32,796 nucleotides of DNA. It comes from JACCWM01 sp040393065 (GTDB taxonomy: Bacteria; Myxococcota_A; Bradymonadia; Bradymonadales; Bradymonadaceae). Shown piece after piece: positions 1 through 9,159 of the stretch (position 1 is the stretch's first letter; the number at the start of each line of letters is the position of its first letter). Location of the stretch: assembly GCA_040393065.1 (NCBI GenBank), contig JBEBUW010000044.1:1-32796 (forward strand). The letters are read 5' to 3'. Below the pieces are notes generated by a model. That model made no database searches. It saw only the letters and a list, made by a program, of their open reading frames with translations, and had not been told where the DNA came from. The translations under genes were made by a program, and so were the position numbers.

Positions 1-572
1 CCCTGATGGCCACTCGGGATACAGCGCTGCCTTCGCACACGGAAGCTCGTCGCATACGCCTCCCGGGAACAGCGAGAGAAGGGTTTCCGACTTGCTATAT
101 TTGTTATCGGAAGATCGGGGCGTTTTGTTGCTTAGTTTAATTTTTATTTTGAAAAAGGCGGGGAAAAGTGCGTGAAGGGTGCAGATGAGAGAAGTGCAGG
201 GCTCACGGAAATCATGAAGGGTACAGCTGAGTGAAGTGTGGGGCTCACGGAAATCATGAAGGGTACAGCTGAGTGAAGTGTGGGGCTCACGGAAATCGTG
301 AGGGGTGCAGATGAGTGAAGTGAGGGGTTCACGGAAATCGTGAAGGGTGCAGATCGGTGAAGTGTGGGGTTCACGGAAATCGTGAGGGGTGCAGATGAGC
401 GAAGTGAGGGGTTCACGGATTTTTTGAAGCTTTGTGATTTTGCGGGGCGATGTAAGGGGATAGTGGTGTGCGAGGGTGTAGGAAGCGGGCGGAAAACATT
501 GTAAGAGAGTGGCAGATTTGGTGAGGCGTTGGTGCCTGGAGATGTCCGAGGCGTTGTGGAGTATGTCGTAAA
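1..572. other. Non-coding upstream stretch
   Basis: No credible gene lies here. Positions 1-170 contain unremarkable sequence that turns AT-rich near 100-160. Positions 174-420 are a 42-bp tandem array, listed separately. Positions 421-572 lead into the first gene and show no clear promoter or terminator. A long open frame on the minus strand crosses this region only because the 42-bp unit is a multiple of three and the following gene is GC-rich. Confidence 0.6.
174..420. repeat. 42-bp tandem repeat array, about six copies
   Basis: Units begin with GARGGGTRCAG at 174, 216, 258, 300, 342 and 384, so the period is exactly 42 bp. Each unit ends with a TCACGGAAATC core. Copies differ by a few substitutions, mainly A/G and C/T. 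The last copy runs into TTTTTTGAAG at about 420. There are no variable spacers, so this is a minisatellite and not a CRISPR array. It lies upstream of the glycosyltransferase gene. Confidence 0.9.
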
Positions 573-2723
573 ATGGTGAAGAAACAGGACGGGCAGGAAA
601 GCGTTGCTGCGCGGCGTGAGCGGATGGGGTGGGTGGCGCTCTGGTGGTTGTTGAGTGTGCCGGCACTCATGCAGATTGCGTTGATGGTGCGGACGGTCGC
701 GGCGCGTTTTGGGTATGCCTACGATCTGGAGTGGATGGAGGGTGCGGTTTTGCATCATGCCTGGCGGATCGGGGAGGGGTTGTCGTCGTACCATGCGCCG
801 TCGGTGGATTTTGTGCCGTTTTTGTATACGCCATTGTACCCGACGGTGGTTGCGCTGCTGGGGAAGGTGGTGGGGATTTCGTACCAGAGCGGGCGCGCGG
901 TGAGTCTGTTGTCGGTGGCGGTGGTGATGGGGGTGATGGCGTTGATGGTCGTATGGTCGGTAGACCGGATTCGGCCCATGACGCAGAAGCGCATGGTGGA
1001 GACGGGGTCGCTGGTGGGGGTGGCGGCGCTGTCGGCAATGGCGGTGTATGCATCGGGGTATCCGTGGACGTATGGCTGGTACGATATTGCGCGGGTCGAT
1101 TCGATGTTGGTGGCCCTGGTGTCGGTGGCGTTGTACTTGCTGCGGATCTGGGGGCGGCCATCGTGTGCTTCGGAGCAATGTTGGGGATTCTGGGATAGTC
1201 GGATTGCGTTGTGTGCGGCGCTGCTGGGGGCATCGTTTTTTGTGAAGCAGACCGGGGTGATGTTTGTGGCGGCAGGCGGTGCGGCGTTGTTGCTGATGAA
1301 CTGGCGCATGGTGCCGTTGTATGTGGGGATTACCGGGGCCATCGGACTGGGCGGGACGTATCTGGCGAATTTGAAAACGGGCGGGTGGTTCTGGGCCTAT
1401 GTGTATCAGTATCATCAGAGGCACGGTTCGAGTCCGGCGCGTTTCTGGGGCGGGTTTACCGGGTTCTGGGAGCGTTATCCGCAGCTGGTGTGTCTGGTGG
1501 GAGCCGGGGCGGTGGCCTTGGTTGCGTACGTGGTTGTGAAGCGAAAGATGCCGAAAACGGGCGGGTGTTTCTTGTTCTGGAGCTGGATTTTTGCGGTCAG
1601 CGTGTTCGTTTCGGCGACGGGACTGGCGACGCAGTGGTCGGAGCTCAATGCGTATATTCCGGCACTGGTATTTGGTGGTTTTGCGGCGGGGATGTCGCTG
1701 GTTTTGTTGTTTGAAATTTCGCTGAGAATCGGTAATCGGGCCGGCCATGTGGTGGTGACTGTGGCACTGGCAGCGCTGGCGTTGCAGGCGTATTCGCTGC
1801 GCTGGGAGCCGGCAAAGTATATTCCGACGGCGGCGGCTTCGGAGGCCGGAGATCGGTTGCTTGAGCGAATTCGGGCTACCGAAGGCGAAGTGTTTGTGCC
1901 GTTTTTTCCGTGGTACGCGCATCTGGCTGGCAAGGAAATGACCTTGCATCGGATGAATATTACGGATGTGACGCAGTTGACGCCCCGGAAATGTCCGCCG
2001 CTGGAGCAGCAGCAGGCGGAAGGAAAAAAATGCGAGGAATTGCCGGAGGGCGGGGATCGCGTGGCGGGAATTGATGAAAAAGTGCGGTCGAAGGCGTATG
2101 AGCTGATTATTTACGATAAAAATCCGCGCTCGGCATCGTTTTATCCGGGATTAAAGGCCGGCTACAGGATCGCGCAAATGTTGCCGGACGATGAGTATCC
2201 GGTGCCGGTGACGGCGTATCAGCCGAAAGGGCTTGCGATCTGGAAGCGGATTGAGCCGCTGCCGATGCCGGCGGATTCGCAGGTGCTCTTTGATTTTGAG
2301 GCGTCGCAGCTTGCGGGCTGGCAGATTACGGGGCGTGCCTGGGGGCGCGGGCCGGTCGGGGGCGAGTTGCACGGGCAGCAGATTGTCGGGGGATTTGGCG
2401 GCAGGCGTTTGATGAATTCGTTTCATGGCGGGGATCGTACGACGGGCCGGGCGGTGTCTCCGGCGTTTGAGATTCGTGGCGAAACGCTGATGCTGCGCGT
2501 AGGCGGCGGGAATGTCGAGGGCGTGGCGGTGGAGTTGCAGACGCTGGATGGGCGCGTTTTGCATAGTGCGCGGGGAGATAATACGGAGGTTTTGCGTGAG
2601 GTACGCTGGGATGTTTCTGCACTGGTCGGGCAGCAGGTGCGGCTTGTACTGGTGGATGAGGCAACTGGAGGGTGGGGGCATTTGTTGGTCGACGAGGTCT
2701 GGGAGGTGGGTCGGCGGTCTTAA
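573..2723 (+). CDS. Multi-pass membrane glycosyltransferase (GT39/PMT-like) with C-terminal carbohydrate-binding-like module
   Basis: A 716-residue polytopic inner-membrane protein. Residues about 1-400 carry roughly ten hydrophobic segments, with an acidic EWMEG motif in the first extramembrane loop (about residues 46-52). This is the arrangement of GT-C lipid-linked-sugar transferases (GT39/ArnT-like). Residues about 420-560 form a soluble domain. Residues about 570-716 match a beta-sandwich module found beside glycoside hydrolases: FDFE, GGFGGRRLMNSFHGGD, SPAFEI, GGGN and TGGWGHLLVDEV occur in the expected order. The inferred role is transfer of sugar from a polyprenyl carrier to an envelope acceptor. 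The start has a GGAG 12 bases upstream, which is rather far. The stop codon falls inside a TCTTAAATCG string shared with the dispersed hairpin repeat. Donor and acceptor cannot be told from the sequence. Confidence 0.8.
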   Translation: MVKKQDGQESVAARRERMGWVALWWLLSVPALMQIALMVRTVAARFGYAYDLEWMEGAVLHHAWRIGEGLSSYHAPSVDFVPFLYTPLYPTVVALLGKVVGISYQSGRAVSLLSVAVVMGVMALMVVWSVDRIRPMTQKRMVETGSLVGVAALSAMAVYASGYPWTYGWYDIARVDSMLVALVSVALYLLRIWGRPSCASEQCWGFWDSRIALCAALLGASFFVKQTGVMFVAAGGAALLLMNWRMVPLYVGITGAIGLGGTYLANLKTGGWFWAYVYQYHQRHGSSPARFWGGFTGFWERYPQLVCLVGAGAVALVAYVVVKRKMPKTGGCFLFWSWIFAVSVFVSATGLATQWSELNAYIPALVFGGFAAGMSLVLLFEISLRIGNRAGHVVVTVALAALALQAYSLRWEPAKYIPTAAASEAGDRLLERIRATEGEVFVPFFPWYAHLAGKEMTLHRMNITDVTQLTPRKCPPLEQQQAEGKKCEELPEGGDRVAGIDEKVRSKAYELIIYDKNPRSASFYPGLKAGYRIAQMLPDDEYPVPVTAYQPKGLAIWKRIEPLPMPADSQVLFDFEASQLAGWQITGRAWGRGPVGGELHGQQIVGGFGGRRLMNSFHGGDRTTGRAVSPAFEIRGETLMLRVGGGNVEGVAVELQTLDGRVLHSARGDNTEVLREVRWDVSALVGQQVRLVLVDEATGGWGHLLVDEVWEVGRRS

Positions 2724-2728
2724 ATCGC
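2708..2728 (+). repeat. Fragment of the dispersed hairpin repeat (left arm only)
   Basis: The string GGCGGTCTTAAATCG at 2713-2727 is identical to the left arm of the repeat copy at 32556-32570. The right arm (CGATTTAT followed by CGCCG) is missing, so this is at most a remnant. It overlaps the stop codon of the glycosyltransferase gene. Confidence 0.4.
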
Positions 2729-2813
2729 CGCACGCATTGGTTTTGGAGAAAGGGAGAAATAATCGCGTAGTTCGGTTGATGGCTCGCGGGTCCGGTTTGG
2801 GAAAGGTCTGGGA

Positions 2814-3611
2814 ATGGGTATTCAGTTAAAAAAGCATATGGGCGGGGAGGTGGTGCAGGGGGAAATGCGGATTGTGGTGGCGGGGCTGGCGATTCGGGTG
2901 TCGGTGTATCTGGTGGACGGGATGCTGGTGGATACGGGGCCGGGTTCGCAGCGTGGGGATCTCGAGGTGTTGTTGGGGCGGTGGGATTTCGGGCAGGTGG
3001 TGGTAACGCATCACCATGAGGATCATGTGGGGATGGCGCGTTGGATTCAGGATACAAAGGGTGTGCCGATCTGGATGCATCGGGCCGGGGTGGCGCTGGT
3101 GGAAAAGCCGGTGAAGTTGCCGTTTTATCGGCGGGTGTACTGGGGCGGGCGGGCGCCGTTTCGGGCGGTGGGGCTGGGCGATGCGGTGGAGACGGAGCGG
3201 TATCGGTGGGAAGTTGTGCATACGCCGGGGCATGCGCATGATCATGTGGTGCTTTTTAATCGGGAGCGGGGCTGGGTATTGGGAGGGGATTTGTTTGTGA
3301 ATCCGCGGCCAAGGAGTGCGTTTGCGTTTGAGTCGGTGCCGCTCATGATCGAGTCGTTGCGGCGGGTGCTGGCACTGGATTTTGAGACGTTTTTCTGTGC
3401 GCATCAGGGGATGCTGCAGGATGGGCGCGAGGCGCTTACGAAGAAGCTGGATTATCTGGTGGGTGTGGAGCAGCAGATATTGGAGTTACACGGGCAAGGC
3501 GTGTCGGAGCGGGAGATTCGCCGGCGGATGTTCGGGAAGCGGCAACCGATTGAGTATTTTTCGCGGTTTGAGAATGCGGGCGAGCATTTGATCCGGTCGG
3601 TGCTGGTTTAA
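2814..3611 (+). CDS. MBL-fold metallo-hydrolase (glyoxalase II/RNase Z superfamily)
   Basis: A 265-residue cytoplasmic protein with a complete set of metallo-beta-lactamase-fold metal ligands. HxHxDH is at H66, H68, D70 and H71 (THHHEDH). H136 lies in HTPGHAHDH, D159 in LGGDLF and H197 in CAHQG. The DTGPG turn at about 40-44 is also typical. Length and motif order fit the glyoxalase II-like, two-metal hydrolase branch. The C-terminal 60 residues are helical (REIRRRMFGKRQP), as in LACTB2-like members that act on RNA or thioesters. The substrate is not predictable. ATG at 2814 has an AAGG about 8 bases upstream. The gene lies 90 bp after the glycosyltransferase on the same strand and converges on the kinase gene; no clear terminator separates them. 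Confidence 0.85.
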   Translation: MGIQLKKHMGGEVVQGEMRIVVAGLAIRVSVYLVDGMLVDTGPGSQRGDLEVLLGRWDFGQVVVTHHHEDHVGMARWIQDTKGVPIWMHRAGVALVEKPVKLPFYRRVYWGGRAPFRAVGLGDAVETERYRWEVVHTPGHAHDHVVLFNRERGWVLGGDLFVNPRPRSAFAFESVPLMIESLRRVLALDFETFFCAHQGMLQDGREALTKKLDYLVGVEQQILELHGQGVSEREIRRRMFGKRQPIEYFSRFENAGEHLIRSVLV

Positions 3612-3671
3612 AAACGGTTGTGAGCGGTGGGGGAAATCCGGGCGCAGGCGGGAGGAGCAGTTCAGGATGGA

Positions 3672-5198
<1,527 letters not shown>

Positions 5199-5252
5199 AA
5201 CAACTCAAATACTCAGGAAAGAAACATTGAGATTATCGCGTATGATGGGGGA

Positions 5253-5289
5253 TCTATATAGAAAAGACCAGTAATATCTGTATAGATAT
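5253..5289. promoter_or_regulatory. Two related palindromes in the divergent kinase/TPR-PEGA promoter region
   Basis: TCTATATAGA at 5253-5262 is a perfect palindrome. ATATCTGTATAGATAT at 5274-5289 has perfect 6-bp arms, and its core (5277-5286) differs from the first site by one base. The centres are 24 bp apart, a little over two helical turns. The pair sits between the divergent genes at 5198 (-) and 5461 (+). That is a plausible operator layout for a dimeric regulator, but the region is AT-rich and chance cannot be excluded. Confidence 0.4.
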
Positions 5290-5460
5290 CGGAGTGTAAG
5301 AGCGCAGAAGCTATGTAAAATTATCAGGTTGAGGCTTTGCGGTTAGATCCTGGAGCATGTTGATTTATTTGAATATTCACGAGAGAAGTCGAAGGGGTGT
5401 GATGCTATCGAGTGAATCAAATTTGTGCCGGAAACGGGAGTGAGCGTAGTCGTGTCGGGA

Positions 5461-6348
5461 ATGAAGTGCAGGGCGTTGGTTGGAAGTGTGGTGATGGCGT
5501 CGTCGTTTTTGTGGATAAGCGCGGCTTGGATGACGCCGGCGTATGCGCAGGCGAACAAGGTTGTGGAGCCGACGTCCGCACAGATTGAATTGAATGAGGC
5601 GGGGATTCAGGCGATTCTCGATAAGGACTATGCGCTTGCTGTGCAGCTTTTTGATTCGTCGCTGGCGCTCGGGCCGATCAATATTACGTATGTGAATCGG
5701 GGGCGGGCTTATCAGCATGCTGGAAAATGTGAGGAGGCTGACGCGAGTTACGAAGCTGCTTATTCGGCACCGGTGATGACGGAGCCATCGGCAGCCAATA
5801 TTGCGGCCACGATTGAGCGTTATCGGGCAGAAATGATGGAGACCTGTCCGGGCAAACTCGTGTTGGAGTGCGAGCCGCGGGAGCTTCACGTCACGGTGGA
5901 CGGCAAGCCTCTGGGCACGTGCCCGGAGGATGCGATTGCGCTGACCCGGGGAGAGCATTCGATACGTGGTGAATTGATGGGGCAGACGGTCGAGACAGTC
6001 GTGGATATTTCACCGATGAGGGTGCGGCGGCTCGCGTTGCGATTGGATGGTTCGAATGCGCATGCAGACAATAGGGGGGCCGGTGGTGAAACAGGTGGGG
6101 AATTGTTTCAAAGCGTACAGCCCCTGGCGGATGATGGCCGCTCGCTGCAAGCACCGCGTTCGAGGACGGGGGCGTACCTGGCCCTGGGAAGTGGTGCGGC
6201 GTTTGTCCTGGGTGGGGCAGCTTTTGAACTCATGGATCTGGAGTCATCCAATAATGGAAAATTCGATGCGATTGATATGACATCGACTGTTTTGTTTACG
6301 GCGGGCGGTGTTCTGGCGGTTTATGGTTTGATGTCGCTATTTAACTGA
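5461..6348 (+). CDS. Exported TPR-PEGA domain protein with two C-terminal hydrophobic helices
   Basis: About 295 residues from the ATG at 5461. That start gives a clean signal peptide (MKCRALVG to TPAYAQ, about 31 residues). GTG codons at 5425, 5440 and 5452 are in frame but would put extra residues before the signal. A TPR-like helical segment (about 43-107, ALAVQLFDSSLALGP then YVNRGRAYQHAGKCEEAD) is followed by a PEGA-type beta domain (about 124-188, LECEPRELHVTVDGKPLG, then RGEHSIRGE). Two hydrophobic helices lie near the C-terminus. The architecture is the same as that of the protein at 27132-28301, so the two are probable paralogues. It is divergent from the kinase gene at 3672-5198. 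Its likely place is the periplasm or inner-membrane outer face, and its molecular role is unknown. Confidence 0.85.
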   Translation: MKCRALVGSVVMASSFLWISAAWMTPAYAQANKVVEPTSAQIELNEAGIQAILDKDYALAVQLFDSSLALGPINITYVNRGRAYQHAGKCEEADASYEAAYSAPVMTEPSAANIAATIERYRAEMMETCPGKLVLECEPRELHVTVDGKPLGTCPEDAIALTRGEHSIRGELMGQTVETVVDISPMRVRRLALRLDGSNAHADNRGAGGETGGELFQSVQPLADDGRSLQAPRSRTGAYLALGSGAAFVLGGAAFELMDLESSNNGKFDAIDMTSTVLFTAGGVLAVYGLMSLFN

Positions 6349-6441
6349 GTTCAGGATTTGATGTTTTTGAATCGGTTAGAGATAGCTTGCACTTCAGTTT
6401 TACTAGATTAGTTCTCTGTGGCACTGCTGAGGAGTTGGTTT

Positions 6442-7980
6442 ATGTTTCATCAGGGCTTGCGTAGCCGGGGGAAGTTCGGAGTTATATTGTTGGGGTTCGG
6501 GTTATGTTTGAGTTTTATGTCCGGCTGCGCGCTGTTGGATGCGTTTGGAGGGGGTGAAGAGCTTCAACAAGATGTGAGTTTTGAGGATGTCAATGTTGAG
6601 GATGCCGGGAGCGATCCGGGGGATACAGATGTCGATCCGGGGGATACAGATATCGATACGGGGGATGTTGGAGGAAATCATGATGTTGAAAGTGATGTTG
6701 GGGACGTCGATGAATATTTCATGTGCGGTGGCGATGGAGATCCTAGAAAGGCAGTAGAGCTATCTGTCGGGCATCGTCATGCCTGTGCATTGATGGGGGA
6801 TTGTACCGTGAGCTGTTGGGGAAATAATCGATTCGGGCAGCTTGGTAGTCTGGTAGATGATTGTGTTCTTGATGATGTCAATAATTATTATACGAAAGGT
6901 CGGTTTTCAGAGTGTTATTCTGATACCCCGGTCCCAGTACCTGGTCTGAAACGTGTCAAGTCTGTTTCTGCAGGTGCAGAGCATACATGCGCTGTATATC
7001 TGGAGGAAAATGATGATACGCAGGGCAGGGTAAAGTGCTGGGGTGGTAATCGAAAGGGCCAGGTGGATGGAAATCCAAAGCCGTATGCTGAGCCGATAGT
7101 TGAACTACGTACTGTGGGGCATCTGGCGCAAGATTCGGTGCTTGCAGTAAGTGCCGGGCGTTTTCATGCATGTGCAATGGTCGAGGTGCCCGGTGAGCCT
7201 CACGGGGTGAAATGCTGGGGGGATGATTCTATGAAGCAGCTGAATGGAAATGGTAAATTTGAATATATCGGATATGAGGAAGGGGGGGCGTTTCACAGGC
7301 TGACTGTAGACGCCATGACTCATTCTAAGCAGGACCATATGTGTGTTGTTGAGCAGATCGATGATGTGGGGGCGGTATGGTGCTGGGGGTTGAACTCAGG
7401 GGGGCAGGTGGGGGTGGAGGTTGTTCCCGGAGAAACGAATGTGAATCAATCGGTGGTTCCTAACATACTGGCTCCCAGGTTTGGGAAAGATGATGAGCTC
7501 TTGCTGTCATCAGGTTATGTGAATACTTGCATCGCGATTCGTGGAACCAATGAGTTGTATTGCTGGGGGAAGAAGGATTCACTCGCAAATATTGATGAGT
7601 ATAGAAATTCCGGGGCCGGTGGACGAGAGAATCATGGAGATTTCGATTGGTCGTATGTTTTCAACGAGGAAGTTCATGATATAACGGCTGGCAACGGTTT
7701 TATGTGTGTGGTGTTGGGAAATGGTTCGGTCAAGTGCTGGGGATATGCCAGAGAGTGTCAGCTTGGTATACAGACGGGAGGAGATTTTAATCCAAAGGAG
7801 GTAACGATCTCATCTTTTGGAGGCAGCAGACCCGAACATGTTTCTGCAGGGGAGAGCTTTGCCTGTGCACTGGCGGGCCATGATGTCTGGTGTTGGGGCG
7901 CACAAAACTTCTCTAGTTATTATTTGCAACCATTTGAAACCATGTGTCAGAATGTGAGTAACTCGAAAGTTGTGTTTTAG
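6442..7980 (+). CDS. RCC1-repeat beta-propeller lipoprotein
   Basis: About 512 residues. The ATG at 6442 is preferred because GAGGAG ends 7 bases upstream; the in-frame GTG at 6418 has no such site. The signal peptide ends in the lipobox MSGC (C29), so a surface or periplasmic lipoprotein is likely. An Asp/Gly-rich linker (DPGDTDVDPGDTD) follows. The rest has seven RCC1-type blades, each with a C[AV] strand followed by CWG, for example GHRHACAL then SCWGNNRFGQLG, and the last VWCWGAQN. Seven copies fit a closed seven-bladed propeller. RCC1-like propellers mediate protein binding; none of the usual partners is visible. The gene appears more AT-rich than its neighbours. It is monocistronic, with a terminator at 8021-8053. 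Confidence 0.88.
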   Translation: MFHQGLRSRGKFGVILLGFGLCLSFMSGCALLDAFGGGEELQQDVSFEDVNVEDAGSDPGDTDVDPGDTDIDTGDVGGNHDVESDVGDVDEYFMCGGDGDPRKAVELSVGHRHACALMGDCTVSCWGNNRFGQLGSLVDDCVLDDVNNYYTKGRFSECYSDTPVPVPGLKRVKSVSAGAEHTCAVYLEENDDTQGRVKCWGGNRKGQVDGNPKPYAEPIVELRTVGHLAQDSVLAVSAGRFHACAMVEVPGEPHGVKCWGDDSMKQLNGNGKFEYIGYEEGGAFHRLTVDAMTHSKQDHMCVVEQIDDVGAVWCWGLNSGGQVGVEVVPGETNVNQSVVPNILAPRFGKDDELLLSSGYVNTCIAIRGTNELYCWGKKDSLANIDEYRNSGAGGRENHGDFDWSYVFNEEVHDITAGNGFMCVVLGNGSVKCWGYARECQLGIQTGGDFNPKEVTISSFGGSRPEHVSAGESFACALAGHDVWCWGAQNFSSYYLQPFETMCQNVSNSKVVF

Positions 7981-8020
7981 CTGATGTAAAGTTCAGTTTC
8001 GCGGAATCATGTAGAGAAAT

Positions 8021-8053
8021 AGCCTGCTGCCCGAAAGGGTGGCGGGCTTTTTT
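8021..8053 (+). terminator. Rho-independent terminator after the RCC1 lipoprotein gene
   Basis: A stem of 12 pairs (8021-8032 with 8037-8048, including G-U pairs) encloses a GAAA tetraloop. It is followed by a run of six T (8048-8053). It lies 40 bases after the stop codon at 7980. Confidence 0.85.
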
Positions 8054-8147
8054 GTGGGAATTGCCATGCGGGCCTGCGGGAGCACATTTTAGTGACAATA
8101 GTGTGATTGTTGTCGTTAAGGGTGGGTAACCTCTGCAGGAGTATGTC

Positions 8148-9101
8148 ATGGGTGATACTTGTGTCTGGCGTCGGGTGAAACTCGGACTTTGGGCGATCTT
8201 GCTACTGGCAAGTGGTGGATATCTGGGGGCGTGCGCGGCGGAACCGGTGGTGGAAGTGCGGCCGATGTTTTTGCCGGTGAGTTATGATGAGGCGATGGCG
8301 GCGATTGAGGAGGAGGAGCCGCGTGGGACGATTGGTTTGAAGCATTGTCCCAGGCAGGAGTTTGTATCGGAGCAGTTTGGGCCCTGGAATGATGCCGGTC
8401 GAAAGGCGCTGGCAAACGACCATGAGCCGCGACATCGGGCGCATGATGTGGTGGCAAGTGTGGGAAGGCCGGTGCGGGTACAGGCTCGGGTGGCGTATGG
8501 AGAGGAGGATATGAGTCTGGAGGGGGAATGGGTACGGGTTTATCTGGGTAAATGCGATGGCTGGCAGCAGGTCGGTTATCAGCGCACGGGCGCGGACGGT
8601 GTGGTGCGTGTGCAGCTGGCCGAGCGCTTGCCGCCCGGCGTGTACGGGGTGGCGTTTCAGGTGGTGGGCGATTTGAGTTTTGTCGTGGCGAAGGTGTGGG
8701 TGGTGCCGGCCAATACGCCGGTCGTGGTGTTCAGTCTTTCTGGAACGTTGAAGACACCGGACGGGGCGCCGTTGCCGGGCGCGGTGGCGCTGACGAAGAA
8801 GTATGCCGACCACGGGTATCTGGTGGCGTATCTGGCGAGTGAAACCGAGGAGCAGGAGGCGCGGGCCTGGCTGCAGGAGCAGGGGTTTTCGATGGGAGCA
8901 CTGGTCGAGGATTTTCGAGCGGAGACGCTGCATGCCATTCGTGAGGCGGGCTTGTTGATCCAGGCTGCCTATGGAAATGCAGCGGCCGATGCGCAGGCCT
9001 TCGGGCTGGCGGGGCTAAAATCGGAGCAGATCTGGCTGTTGAGTGGAGATTCGTGGGAGGGGCAGGCCGAGAAAATCGAGATTCAAGAGCCGGAACTCTA
9101 A
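8148..9101 (+). CDS. Lipoprotein with degenerate LNS2/HAD-like (Pah1-type) phosphatase domain
   Basis: A 317-residue protein with a signal peptide and lipobox LGAC (C29). ATG at 8148 has AGGAG six bases upstream. Residues about 105-190 resemble a beta-sandwich (VRVQARVAYG ... GVYGVAFQVVGD). Residues about 192-305 follow the LNS2 domain of lipin/Pah1 phosphatidate phosphatases: VVFSLSGTL, then GYLVAYLASE, then an AYGNAAAD stretch and an IWLLSGD end. The catalytic DxDGT motif reads SLSGT (196-200), so both aspartates are gone. The usual TAR and GNR motifs are altered as well. I infer a catalytically inactive, perhaps ligand-binding protein. The gene is expressed alone and converges on the gene at 9160-10224. 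Confidence 0.7.
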   Translation: MGDTCVWRRVKLGLWAILLLASGGYLGACAAEPVVEVRPMFLPVSYDEAMAAIEEEEPRGTIGLKHCPRQEFVSEQFGPWNDAGRKALANDHEPRHRAHDVVASVGRPVRVQARVAYGEEDMSLEGEWVRVYLGKCDGWQQVGYQRTGADGVVRVQLAERLPPGVYGVAFQVVGDLSFVVAKVWVVPANTPVVVFSLSGTLKTPDGAPLPGAVALTKKYADHGYLVAYLASETEEQEARAWLQEQGFSMGALVEDFRAETLHAIREAGLLIQAAYGNAAADAQAFGLAGLKSEQIWLLSGDSWEGQAEKIEIQEPEL

Positions 9102-9151
9102 AAAGCCGGCGAGCATGCTGTCGTAACTCGAACTTGCGCGCATGCTCGCCG
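9101..9151 (-). terminator. Stem-loop terminator between convergent genes
   Basis: Perfect 12-bp arms CGGCGAGCATGC (9107-9118) and its complement (9140-9151) enclose a 21-base loop. On the minus strand the stem is followed by a CTTTTT stretch (complement of 9101-9106), so it fits termination of the Cys-rich protein gene at 9160-10224. It may also stop transcription from the plus-strand gene ending at 9101. Confidence 0.75.
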
Positions 9152-9159
9152 AAATAACA

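Noticed and set aside
174..420. CRISPR array
   Set aside because: The entire 42-bp period repeats with only point changes, so there are no unique spacers and no cas genes nearby. The same applies to the 41- and 43-bp arrays.
144..1949. A 601-residue minus-strand open frame over the array and glycosyltransferase gene
   Set aside because: It is antisense to a well-supported membrane enzyme, has low-complexity Arg/His/Pro composition, and its repetitive C-terminus comes from the 42-bp repeat staying in frame.
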